Shown piece by piece: positions 44,109-54,187 of a stretch of DNA of 64,000 nucleotides. Source of the DNA: Tieghemiomyces parasiticus. Its lineage: Eukaryota; Kickxellomycota; Dimargaritomycetes; Dimargaritales; Dimargaritaceae. Made by a program: the position numbers and the translations under genes. Where the stretch lies: NCBI GenBank assembly GCA_027575765.1, contig JANBPT010000160.1, positions 1 to 64,000 on the forward strand, read 5' to 3'. Below the pieces are notes generated by a model, which did not search any database, was not told the origin of the DNA, and saw nothing but the letters and a program-made list of their open reading frames with translations. Each line of letters opens with the position of its first letter. Position 1 is the first letter of the stretch.

Positions 44109-45971
44109 CTAGGAGGCGGAAGTGTAGAAGTAGACCGACTCCCATAGTGGCTGATAATCCTTGAGGATACCCGTAAAGAGCGAGAGCAGTGGCTTCTTTT
44201 CCGTGCGCGCAATGAACCGGTCGAGGCGGGGCTTAGTGTACCGCTCGTAGAAGGGACTGCGTAACAGGTAGTAGAGGAAGAGCCAGAGTCGGCGGGTCAG
44301 CTCTGTGGTTTCCAGCTGTGACCGAGCAGCGGAGGGCGTCGGCGTAGTCGACAAGACACGGCTGATGGCCTCGACCAGTAGGGAGAGGAACCACGGCGTC
44401 CAGGTGCGACGCCCCCACTTGCGGATGGCCAGGACTAACCGGTGGGGCAAAGGGGATCCCGATGGTAAGGTAAAAATGCAAACGATGATTAGTGAGAGGA
44501 CCAAGCAAGGAGGCAGGAGCAAAACCCCTTCCTTCGATTAACAGAAGCAGCGATACTTTGCGGTGCTTAGGTGCTTAGGCAAAGAGCTTACCATAAATAA
44601 TGGGTCGCAGGATGAACAGGTACTCGCCCCAGAGTCGGCGGCTACCCATCCGCGGTACCAGCTCACTGGGTTTGAGGACGGCCTGAGGGTCCTTGACCTT
44701 GGACATGAGATAATTGGCCACCGAGCCACCGCCTCGGCCGTCGCCCACAATGGCGGCCACTGAGTCGTAGTGGGTACCGCCGGCCTTGCCCTGCCAACGG
44801 GTCGAAGCCTTGGGATCCGACGGATTGCCGCCGGCTGCGCTCGGGTCCTTAGGCACGCTCAGGAACTGCGCCACCGTTTCAGGTTCGGCCCCGCGTTCCG
44901 GGTAGGACGGTGAGAAGAGCATGCGCCCTGACGAGCCGTAAACGAGACCCATCCGGCACATGGCCCTGTGACGGGAATGACCGAGCGAAGGAAAGTAGTC
45001 AGCGTTAAGCATTGGCCGAGTGGTTAGGTGTCTGGGAGCCGGTGAAGGGCTGAGACTGGCGGGAGGCCAGGGGAACCGCTTCCACCACTTTAAAATAGGC
45101 TACGGAACATGCCCTATTTAGTTCCAGCCGCTGTAGAATGTGCCTCGCTTATTTGTCAACTTACTTGGCCACCTCGACGGCTGTCACAATGCGCCACCGG
45201 GCCTGGTCTCCCCAGCGCTTGCGCACAGACATCTCGCACAAATTCTCTGTGAACTGAAGGAGGGTGAGCAGGAGTGACAGGTAGCGGTACAGATCCGGGG
45301 ACCGCCCGTAGCGGAAAAAGTACTGGTGGTATTTGTTGATCGCCGGGGGATCCGGCAGGGTAACCCCCGACAGGTTTGCCTGTGCGGCACGCGCCACGGC
45401 CCGACCGAGGATGTAGTCATGGTAGAGACCGAGCAAATTGAGTAGAGAGTAAACTGCCCGGGGGTACAAGGGAGGGACGTTGATGATACAGGGAGATATA
45501 ATGGTTAGTGAAGCGAGATGTGACGAAAGGTAGAGAGCCGAGGTGACTATGGTATGCCAAGCAGACAAGGATTGAGTGAGATTTAAGGGGCAGCGGTAGC
45601 CGCATGGCAGGCCAGTGCGGTTAACTTACGAGCCTCCGACGCAAGGTCGGCATCACTGAAACGGCCTGGGCGAGACGTATGTGGCGGGTAGGGTGGCATC
45701 ATAATGATAATTTGGGCGAGTATTAGGTTAGAGGCAATGAAGGCGGCTACCCTGGTCCTTGATATTGTGGCAGTTGATGTCGATGGGCGTGCCGTTCGGC
45801 AGGCTAGGGTAGTGTAAGCCTGTAGAATTTATAGGTGTTTTGCGTGGTTTCCTGCTACTTACCTGGCAATATGTAGGTCAGGGTCCGTATACCACTCTCG
45901 ATGGAGCTGACCTGAGTGGCATTGTGGATAATAAACTCCTGATATAACGCGACAAGTTTGGAGAGCACCAT
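44109..45971 (-). CDS. PEX16: peroxisomal membrane biogenesis protein Pex16, 377 aa, five exons
   Basis: Exons 45971-45863, 45665-45630, 45453-45165, 44965-44592 and 44434-44109. All have GT/AG ends and the phases sum to a complete frame. Pex16 is a peroxisomal/ER membrane protein that recruits Pex3 and membrane proteins. Markers are Ser-Ser-Ile-Glu-Ser-Gly-Ile-Arg-Thr-Leu-Thr-Tyr-Ile-Leu-Pro-Gly-Arg-Phe across the first junction, Leu-Tyr-Ser-Leu-Leu-Asn-Leu-Leu-Gly-Leu-Tyr-His in exon 3, Ser-Arg-Arg-Leu-Trp-Gly-Glu-Tyr-Leu-Phe-Ile-Leu-Arg-Pro in exon 4, and the C-terminal Leu-Leu-Arg-Ser-Pro-Phe-Tyr-Glu-Arg-Tyr and Pro-Leu-Trp-Glu-Ser-Val-Tyr-Phe-Tyr-Thr-Ser. The second exon is only 36 bases. 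A Gly/Ser/Pro-rich insertion in exon 4 is longer than I expect for the family. It is convergent with the ASNSD1-like gene. Confidence 0.93.
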
Positions 45972-46948
45972 GACGAAATGGAAACTAGCTGGGTAGGAAG
46001 AGGTGATTGGTGGCCCAATTCAGAAGGCAAGCGACGCAATGGCAGTGTCGTAGCAATGGAGAGCTAAGTGGGAGGGGGTACAGCTGACTGAGAACCAAGC
46101 CGTACGCGAGTTGGATAGGAATGTGGTAGAGCCTCGAGCTTACAGACAAAGAGACAAAGGTGCGAGGTGACGTGCTCTCCCTGTATAAGCGCATAGAAGT
46201 GGGCCGAGTCAAGGTAGTGGCCCTACCCAACTGTACCCTCCAGCTCGCCAGCGTATGGGACCAAGGCGTGTGGAAGGCGTCCTCCCATGCCCACCACCGT
46301 CCAGGCCTGACCTTCAGAACACACACACCCCCTTCGGCTGTCACAAGGCAATCTGGTCCATGGGGCCCAGTGCCATCTGGCCGTTGGCAATGCTATGGCC
46401 GAGTGGATAGCGCCTAGTTGCGCTTGGTGGAAATGAAGCACGTGATTTATATCCGACAGACAATACCACCGCAGCACGGGGTTGCTGTATTCAGTTTTCA
46501 GCCGATTAGCCAACCGGCGCAATATATTGGTACGGCTGCGCATTAGCGCAGCCTAGTGGTATTATACCCGGCAGGGCTAATCATCCTACCCTTCCCACTC
46601 TTACATTTCTCCTGCAAAGTGATGGTGAAGAGGCCTGCTGGTGGGGAAGACTCTCGCCAATATACGGAATTCATACTTGAAAATTTATCCGAAAAACACG
46701 TGATCAAAGATGATACGCCTAGGTTAGCAGTGTCGGGTATAATCAAGACTGAAGGGGTCCAGTCTATGCGTTGGATGGTCCAAGCCCATACATGACCACA
46801 GCAAGTCATCCTAACGATCTGCCTGTTGCAACCGACTCGGCCGTACCTTCCCCCTTTGCGTTGGCCCATCCATTCAATACGCGCCTCCAACCCAGCGTCT
46901 CTCACCCCTCGCGCACCACGCTCCTCCCCAGGCCCCACAGCAATAGCC
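45972..46948. promoter_or_regulatory. divergent promoter region, PEX16 / MetAP1
   Basis: Nearly 1 kb between diverging starts. It contains a perfect hairpin (46534-46553) and an isolated tRNA A-box-like string near 46391 that I could not extend into a tRNA. Otherwise nothing is recognised. Confidence 0.4.
46534..46553. repeat. perfect 8-bp hairpin, ATTA loop
   Basis: GGCTGCGC, four-base loop ATTA, GCGCAGCC. It lies in the PEX16/MetAP1 divergent promoter, about 395 bases before the MetAP1 ATG. It could be a protein-binding palindrome or RNA hairpin. Confidence 0.7.
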
Positions 46949-48355
46949 ATGTCTACCACCGACGTCGCCGGACGTACCTGCCAGGGCCTCAGCTGCGACA
47001 AACCAGCCAAGTTACAATGTCCCACCTGCATTAAGCTCAAGGTGGAAGGCTCCTTCTTCTGCAGCCAGGACTGCTTCAAGAAGAACTGGGCCTTCCACAA
47101 GGCGGTGCACCAGCGGCACACAGCGACGCTCTACAACCCGTTCCCGACCTACCGCTTCACGGGTGCTATTCGCCCAGTGTATCCACTGAGCCCGCGCCGG
47201 CCGGTCCCTGAGGGTATCAAGCGCCCGGACTACGCAGTGACCGGTATTCCAGCCTCGGAGCATGCGGTTCGTTCCAGCACCCAAATTGAGGTCCTCAGCG
47301 AGGCCGACCAGAACACCATTCGCCGCGTGGCTCGGCTTGGTCGCGAGGTGCTGGACGAGGGCGCCCGGGCCCTGCGTCCCGGGGTAACTGCGGACGAAAT
47401 TGACGCCGTCGTGCACCGTGCCTGCGTCGAGCGTAACGCCTATCCGAGCCCGCTCAATTACTACGAATTCCCAAAGTCCGTGTGCATTTCCGTCAACGAG
47501 GTCATCTGTCACGGGATCCCTGATCAGCGGCCCCTGAAGGACGGCGATATTGTCAACATCGACATATCAATCTACCTGGATGGGTTCCACGCCGACATGA
47601 ACAAGACCTACTTCGTGGGTAACGTGGATTCGGCCGGACAGAAGCTGGTCAACGTCACCCGGGAGTGCCTGGACGAGGCCATCAAAATGGGTAAGTTAAC
47701 AATGGAGCGAAGCGACGGTACAGGTTCGCTCGTAGACCTTTGCGCCGAATAATACAACGACTTGCTCCCACGTTATGGTTCAGGCGCAACCATTACACGT
47801 GCCGCATTTTATTTACCACCGTCCCTTTCATCGCCCCCTCGCCCCATTCACAGTCAAGCCCGGCGCGCTCTATCGCGATCTCGGATCGGTGATTGAGAAG
47901 CACGCTAACAAGAACGGTTTCTCAGTTGTGAAGACCTACTGCGGCCATGGCATCAACCGCCTGTTCCACACCACCCCCAACGTGCCCCACTATGCCAAGA
48001 ACAAGGCAGTCGGCGTGATGAAGCCCGGCCATGTGTTCACCATCGAACCCATGATCAACGAAGGTAAGTGATTAAGGCTATCTGACCTCCGCCCGGCCAT
48101 CACATGCCCAATCTCAGATCTGCGCTTTCTCAGGCCGACTACGTGAGCCAGTTGCTCACTTTAGCACGTTTTCCTTACAATCTATGTACATCCCCTGTGC
48201 CGACATTTGCAGGTGCCCACCAAGACGAGACCTGGCCTGATAACTGGACGGCCGTTACACGCGACGGCAAGCGCTCTGCTCAATTTGAACACATGCTGCT
48301 GGTGACCGAGACAGGCTGCGAGGTGTTGTCACGTCGCCTCGAAACTTCTCCCTAA
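46949..48355 (+). CDS. MAP1: methionine aminopeptidase 1, 364 aa, three exons
   Basis: Exons 46949-47690, 47854-48063 and 48213-48355; introns of 163 and 149 bases with GTAAGT donors and CACAG/TGCAG acceptors, all in phase. Removes the initiator Met from nascent proteins at the ribosome. The N-terminus has the type-1 eukaryotic zinc-finger region with Cys11, 16, 24, 27, 38, 42 and His50, 54. The catalytic pita-bread domain has metal ligands Asp205, Asp216, His279, Glu312 and Glu343, and the substrate-contact His188 in Cys-His-Gly-Ile-Pro-Asp. Asn-Ile-Asp-Ile and Gly-His-Gly-Ile motifs confirm type I. Slightly shorter than yeast and human enzymes. The ATG chosen starts just before the finger; the frame is open further upstream without similarity. 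Confidence 0.94.
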
Positions 48356-48884
48356 ACCATTTTCTGCTGGCTTCTATTTGGCGAAGCCACATACTACTTC
48401 TAGGCCCATAGATGTGTTTATCAAGGCCGGCGGCTGTATTGGCATTACCATTTAGCTCCAGACTTGGAGGGCACACGTCCAGATGAATTAAAAAGTAACC
48501 ACTACACCATGACGGGTCGTAATTGGTTAAGCTTAAGGTCTCACAATTAGCATTGTACAAACCATTTACTGGCATCATCGTTGGGCAAATCTCCACGCCC
48601 CTCGTTTTTTTTCCGGCCCGCCTTTGGTGAGGTGGGCAGGTGGGTAGTAAAGGATGACCACTGCACGATATTTCTTTTCACCTACGCAGTTACGACATAC
48701 CGATACGGCACTACCCCTACCGGACAGCGATGCGACCACTCGCTTCCCTAGGTCAGATGGTCCCGACTATCAGACTAAGCTCCCATAAAGTGAGAGCTGA
48801 ACCCCTGCCCACAGGTCTAGTACTAACTTACACAAAAGGGGCTTTGTACTGAGTCAGGTTGAGCTCTATTGGAAGACAGGTTCA

Positions 48885-49187
48885 CCTAGGGAGGACCAAC
48901 GTGGCCAAACGGTTGCGAGAGATTAGACTAGAGAAAATAGGTGGCATGGGGAGTACCAAGCGCCATGAAGATAATAAAGGTAAGCAGTGAAAGACTACCG
49001 AAGAGAAGAAGAGAGAGAGAGTTAGGTCGGGTTCGTCCCCGGCCCTCCTTCTAACCCTCCTCCTGGGGTGGTTGTCTACCTCTGATCCCGTAAGCTTGGA
49101 GATGGATGAATCACAGTGGTTGGGAACAAGGGGGTGGTATTAGGGAGCTCGGCCCTTGCGAGCCACTTCCCGAACCCCTCCGCCATA
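48885..49187 (+). repeat. dispersed repeat, copy B
   Basis: Partner of 4226-4533 on the same strand, sharing the ordered blocks described there. In this copy the middle block reads GGGTTCGTCCCC, close to a tRNA B box (GGTTCGANNCC), and GGCCAAACGGTTGC resembles an A box. The two lie about 120 bases apart, wider than in a normal tRNA. Low-CpG DNA follows it. Confidence 0.6.
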
Positions 49188-50549
49188 ATAAAATGCCCAG
49201 GTGTTAGCTTTATGGAATGACGACCCAGCTAGATTAGTGAGAAGTGTAGGGTGTTGATTCACATCAAGTTCCAGTGTACTAGTTGTCAACATTCCAGTAT
49301 CCTAGGCAGAGGTCTGCTTGTAGCTGGATGGATAGTAAGATACGGTAGTAGAAAAGTAAAGTGCGTTTGACAGTTAGATGAGAGTCATAATTGGAGAGGT
49401 GGTAATTCATAGTGGTGTGGTTCATAGACAACACAGTGAAATGGCAAGAGAACATTAGTTGATGTGGTGTGAAGAGAGTTTTGGAGAACCAAAATGGTCT
49501 GAGTGTACATAGTTAATGGGTCAGCAGAGTTGGGAAAAAGATAGCAGATATGGAAGTTAGCATACTGATCCCTATCCCCACAAGTACCAGTCGGCCTTTC
49601 GAGCCAAAGGTTCCGAGTAGGGTCTCTGTAGAGCTAAGCGAGGCTGTCTTAACGGCCCATGCCACCTAGCCACCCCAGACACGGGCACCAACAAGTCCTT
49701 GTCCCACATGTGGTTCACCACAATTAATAAGGTGAAGAATCCAGTTTAAATAATTCCGCCAACCTAGGAATTGGATGGCCCAGGTGACATTACATTCGTT
49801 GGCATATTCCCGCCTAACTCGGAATGACAGAACCGAGGGGGGAGGCACATGGTGGCCACTTGGGCGTGAATGTCCGCCCTAGAATATTGGGCAGTACCAA
49901 TGCTTTCCATGTCGGAAGCATTGGCCGAGTCAGCAATGGCACTCCAGTCAAGGTGTTCCTGATCGTAAGATTGCGCACAGGCCTACAATGCACGTCATCT
50001 ATTAAAGGTACTGACTCTTTTGTCTACCACCTCTTCCCTGGTGTATACAATCTCATCACCAATGTAGTGCACGATTAGCCTGTGGCACGTTGTTTAGCGC
50101 AAAATCAACCCAGTCAGGGCCTTATCGGGTAGAAACTGTACGGTTCAAGCAGTTTATGGTCAAGGCTATGCCGGCCCAACACCGCCTTGGCTCTGCTGGA
50201 TGCGATCAGTTACCACTCTTTGTTGCGTCGCACCTGTTCACTTTGTGTTTACGTTCGCTAGATTCTGAGTATTCTTGCATTTCTAAATGTTGACTAGGAT
50301 GAACTGCCACCCCCTTGATGGCCTGGAACTTCGATATGCCGCCAATTCGGACCGAGTATGCTTTGGGCCAAGGTGAAGCCGAACGTGCTCTAGGACCACA
50401 TGTTCGTTCAGTTTGTCCAGGAGACCACGAGCCCGTCACTAGTGTAGTCGATCCAACCGGGAAGTACTGGTGAGCAGTGGGCGGCTTCGCCTGGAGCCCA
50501 CCTTGCACCTGATATTCCGTAAGCAGCGCTACCCTATTCCTGATCCGTG

Positions 50550-50557
50550 TATAAAAG
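50550..50557 (+). promoter_or_regulatory. TATA box of small secreted gene
   Basis: TATAAAAG 116 bases before the chosen ATG; strong match and natural spacing. Confidence 0.55.
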
Positions 50558-50665
50558 GGACCAGCAGTACCAGACTGGACATGCTCATCATCCACTCCCG
50601 CCTTCGCACCCCGCCTCATAACTTTGTACCATCGCTCCCTTACTCCCACACACGCCTCCAGCACC

Positions 50666-50935
50666 ATGCACGTCACCCGCACCATCGCCCTCCTCTCCCT
50701 GGCCGTCATCACCACCGCCGGCCATACCGCCGCCGCCCGGGACCAACAGGCCCACCGCCCCGTCCTAGTCCGCCGCGGCATACCCCAGAACGTAGCCAAG
50801 ATTGCTGCCGAGATTGCCACCGTGGTAGCCGCCGGTACGGCCTTCAACATTTCCTACGAGAAGTGCAAGGAAGTCACGGGCTACAAGGAGCAGGCGACGA
50901 AGGAAAAGGCCCAGGAGGTGGTCAAGGCCATTTAA
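50666..50935 (+). CDS. small secreted peptide precursor, 89 aa
   Basis: Not a recognised family. The second ATG in the frame is chosen since it starts a clean signal peptide (Met-His-Val-Thr-Arg, then a Leu/Ala/Ile core, ending near His-Thr-Ala-Ala-Ala). A short propeptide ends in Arg36-Arg37, a Kex2-type site. The mature part would start Gly-Ile-Pro and begin with an amphipathic Ala/Ile/Val-rich helix (about 41-58), then an Asn-Ile-Ser sequon (61-63), one cysteine (Cys67), and a charged Lys/Glu-rich helix to the end. The Arg-Arg-Gly-Ile-Pro sequence plus hydrophobic segment is also found in secreted paralogue A at 11.8 kb. After the TAA the frame continues for seven codons (Ala-Cys-Glu-Ala-Asn-Lys-Lys) to a second TAA, with a second cysteine. 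The present end may therefore be a truncation. Confidence 0.65.
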   Translation: MHVTRTIALLSLAVITTAGHTAAARDQQAHRPVLVRRGIPQNVAKIAAEIATVVAAGTAFNISYEKCKEVTGYKEQATKEKAQEVVKAI

Positions 50936-53900
50936 GCGTGCGAGGCCAACAAGAAGTAAGCAGACCTGGACTGGCCTGCTGAGCCCTGCAGTCCGACCTG
51001 TGCTGCGCCACAGGACACTCGCCGTTACGTGCCACCTCCCCCCTGTTTTCTGCTTACGGTGGCCCTCTCGTTTGAGACTAAATAAGCTGCACTATAAAAC
51101 GGATCACCGTCTTTAGGTCGAAGTAAGAGACGCCTCCCGTAGAAGGCTGGGCATTGTTTGGGAATTTGTGAGTGTTCTATTATTACCGTACTTTGTCCTT
51201 GATGCGAGTACCGACAGCATGCAGACCTATGGCAGCACGTGGTCGAGGTTAGCAAGAGCTTTATTGGGATAGTCTGTAGTACTAGGGAATGCCTACCTGG
51301 TCATTCCGTAGCACATGTCCCTTTGTCGGCTAGGTCGCCACAGGAGAGCGGGAAACTGAGTCAGCGAGTACCCTGTCTGCAGCACGCCCTAATGATATGC
51401 CTAAACTAGTTGGCTACATGCCGCCAGAGCTATACTGTAATGGGCTTGTAGAACGCCGTGTATCCAGGAGTGCTCACCATAGCCATCTACAGTCTGCAAC
51501 TAAAACCTGCTGGCCATTTGGATCGAACCATGAGGCCGGGGGAGGGCCAAGGCAGAAGCGTCCGCCCCCCGTGGTAATGCTCACCGCTGAGGCGCAGCCG
51601 ATCGGCCACACGGCTTTAGACGTGCCCGGCCTCATGGACGCCAGATAGAGCCCCAAGACCCTGAAAAACGTTCCTGCGTCTAGCAGTTATAAGGGCGGTG
51701 CTGGCTTGGCCCATGGGCTAAATACTTTCTGACAGGCTCACTTTGCGGTAGATGTGAAGCGGTTGCCCTCGGATGCCTTTGACTTTCATCGGCCGGTATA
51801 CGAAGTAGGTCAGCTCGGTACCCTTGCTGTCCACGGTTCAACTTGCTCGGAGTATACACGTTTACGTTCCTGCACAACGTCCGCCATGAGACCGTTCTCT
51901 GACCTCTCATATTCGCCGATACCCCCCCCCCCTCTTGGTCACATCACCGCGCCGGGAGTTGGGACTTGTGGAACCACATCAGCGGGGTCGCTTGCAGCCC
52001 ATTCCGCACCTGCAATGACCACCACGGTACCTTAATATGGCCTCCCGTTTGACCAAGCATGAAGGTGGCATCCTCCAAGCGACCCTCGGAGTCTCCTGAA
52101 GCTACCCATTACCTCGCTATCATCGTTGATTCGCCATTAAAGTGAATGCCGTGGCTAGTCGGCTTAGCCTACTGTACAATGGTGGACAGTATGCTGACCC
52201 AATGGGGCTTACGCTGGGCCGCTGGGCCCTTTTAATTATGGAGCCTCTATATTCATGACTGCACCCAGCAACCGCGGTCAGATGTCGAAGCTGTAAGGAT
52301 TCTTTCATGGCTCCAGCGGGTTTACGGTTTTGCGCCAGAGTTCCGCGGACAAGGAATGGTTTATGATCCTTAGACGGATAGAGAGAGTGTTTCACTGGAT
52401 GGTTCCCTATTCGAGTCCGACTTAATTCCGAGGAGAATTTTCAACTCCAACTCTTTTTAGTGAGAATAAGCCTTTGTATCAGAAGTCGCCAGATTGAGAA
52501 CCCCCCTTCCCCTCTGGCCCCTAAATTCACCTTGTACTCCGAGCGCCTTGGACCTTGACCCGCCAGGTGAGTACGGCGCTGCTCGTCACCGCCGCGGAAC
52601 CCCTATGCTGTCGAACCGGCATACCGTACGAAGTCACTGTCAGTACCGAATCGCCGGTTGCACGCTGAAAGGCCAGAAGTTCGAACGTTTGTTGGTCCTG
52701 ACTTGGTTGAACCCAAACCGGCCAAGATCATCAAAAATTGGGGATGCTGGGATGCGGTGGCTGCCAAGGCTATACCAAAGGGAGTGGTTATAAAAGGGGC
52801 CATGGCGGGACCGGGCGCCGGTATTAACAGAAGGGCGGCTAGTTAGCCGCCAGTGCAAGGGTAGAGAAGAGAAGGTCCTAGAAGGATAAGAGGCGGCGGC
52901 GTCTGGGAGGGAGGTAATGTTCAAAGATCAGGAAGATTGAACGCCTATTGGAAAGGATATATGAAAGTTGGAAAAGGAGGGGGGGATAATGGATACGGAT
53001 ATAAGCGTGAAGCATGGATAATGCAGACTACCAAATAGGTAGGCCGTCATTAATCGGGATCAAGTTATGGCATGGGGTGCGCGGAGGCGTGGATGCGGCT
53101 TTAATCAATGATTCAATGAGATTAGCATTGTGAAGGCATTTCAATCGACCACAATCAGTAACTTTTGCAAGGTTAGATAAAACTTTAGATCAGTAAGTAG
53201 GACAAGGAAAAGTACTTAATTAGGAGGGGCTAGTTCCCGATTAAAGCAAGTGTAGGAATTAGCCCGTATGCTTGGCCATACTTCACTTAACCAGCGGGAT
53301 TGGTTCTAGTAACCACATAACCCCTTAGAAAATTTAACCACGGCCAATTCATTACTATAACGTTGATGTACAGTTTTCAATAGTAAGGGGGAGAGGTTTG
53401 GAAAAGAATATGGGTAAATGAGGAGGTAGCCGATGGATAAACTATTATAGCCACGAAGAACTAACAGCGGTGACTAAGTGTAAAAGATAGCCGTAAGGTA
53501 TTGGGTCACTAGAATAAACCTGTCTGCAAACAACGTCGGCTAAAATGGTGTAATGAAAGGTTGGTGTTGTCTCCACTAGGCTGTCAAGGTGATTCTGATC
53601 TCTGATTTCGAGGCTTCAGGGGAGTGGTGGCCCGAACCCAGACTGATGTGATCCGGTGGAAGAGATGGAGGAAGGGAGTTGATATAATGGGAAGATGGGC
53701 GACAGCTGCAGTAAATATATAAGTATACCTTCTCCAGGCGGCCTGGTGGCAAGACGACGAGGGCAGCATCGCAAGCACCCACAGAGATGGGGCGAATGGC
53801 CGTCATCTAGTACCAGGTGGTTTTTCTCAACCCACTCACACTGATCCGCCCTTACACTGTTTATACCTCGGTCAGCCTAGGCTCGCACACGTCATCTCCT

Positions 53901-54187
53901 GCGCTAGATTTAATATCAAGAGTGTGCCCGTGCAGTCCCCATCAAGTGCAAAGTCGAGAAAAAGGGGGCGGCCGTTTCGACTTTATTTACGACAAGGGGC
54001 GTGCGTTCAATGCCTAAATTTAAATCGAGTGAGAATACCTTCATTAATGTCGAAACATCAAGAAGGATGGATGGGTGGACCCCCCCCCCCCGCAAGCCCA
54101 AAGAAAGAGAGACCAGAAAACGATGTTACATGAATGAGCCGACTAGTGGGGTCGGCGGAGGAAGGCATGCAGCTCTTTACCCACATC
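50936..54187. other. 3.2 kb gene-poor stretch
   Basis: No supported gene. It contains C-runs (about 51920 and 54078), a TATAAAAG string near 52790 and a perfect hairpin at 52834-52851. A protein-like plus frame at 52658-52846 ends inside that hairpin, but I cannot assign it. The last part is the 3' flank of the M3 peptidase gene. Confidence 0.4.
52834..52851. repeat. perfect 8-bp hairpin, GT loop
   Basis: GGCGGCTA, loop GT, TAGCCGCC. It lies about 40 bases after a TATAAAAG string, so it could fall in a leader RNA. Purpose unknown. Confidence 0.65.

Larger units (their letters stand above)
48356..50665. other. gene-poor stretch
   Basis: 2.3 kb with no supported gene. It holds copy B of the dispersed repeat (48885-49187) followed by AT-richer DNA with few CG dinucleotides (about 49200-49560), similar to but milder than the CpG desert at 27-29 kb. 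A TATA box for the small secreted gene is at 50550. Confidence 0.5.

Noticed and set aside
46391..46401. tRNA A-box-like TGGCCGAGTGG
   Set aside because: No matching acceptor stem, anticodon stem or B box could be found downstream, so no tRNA is called.
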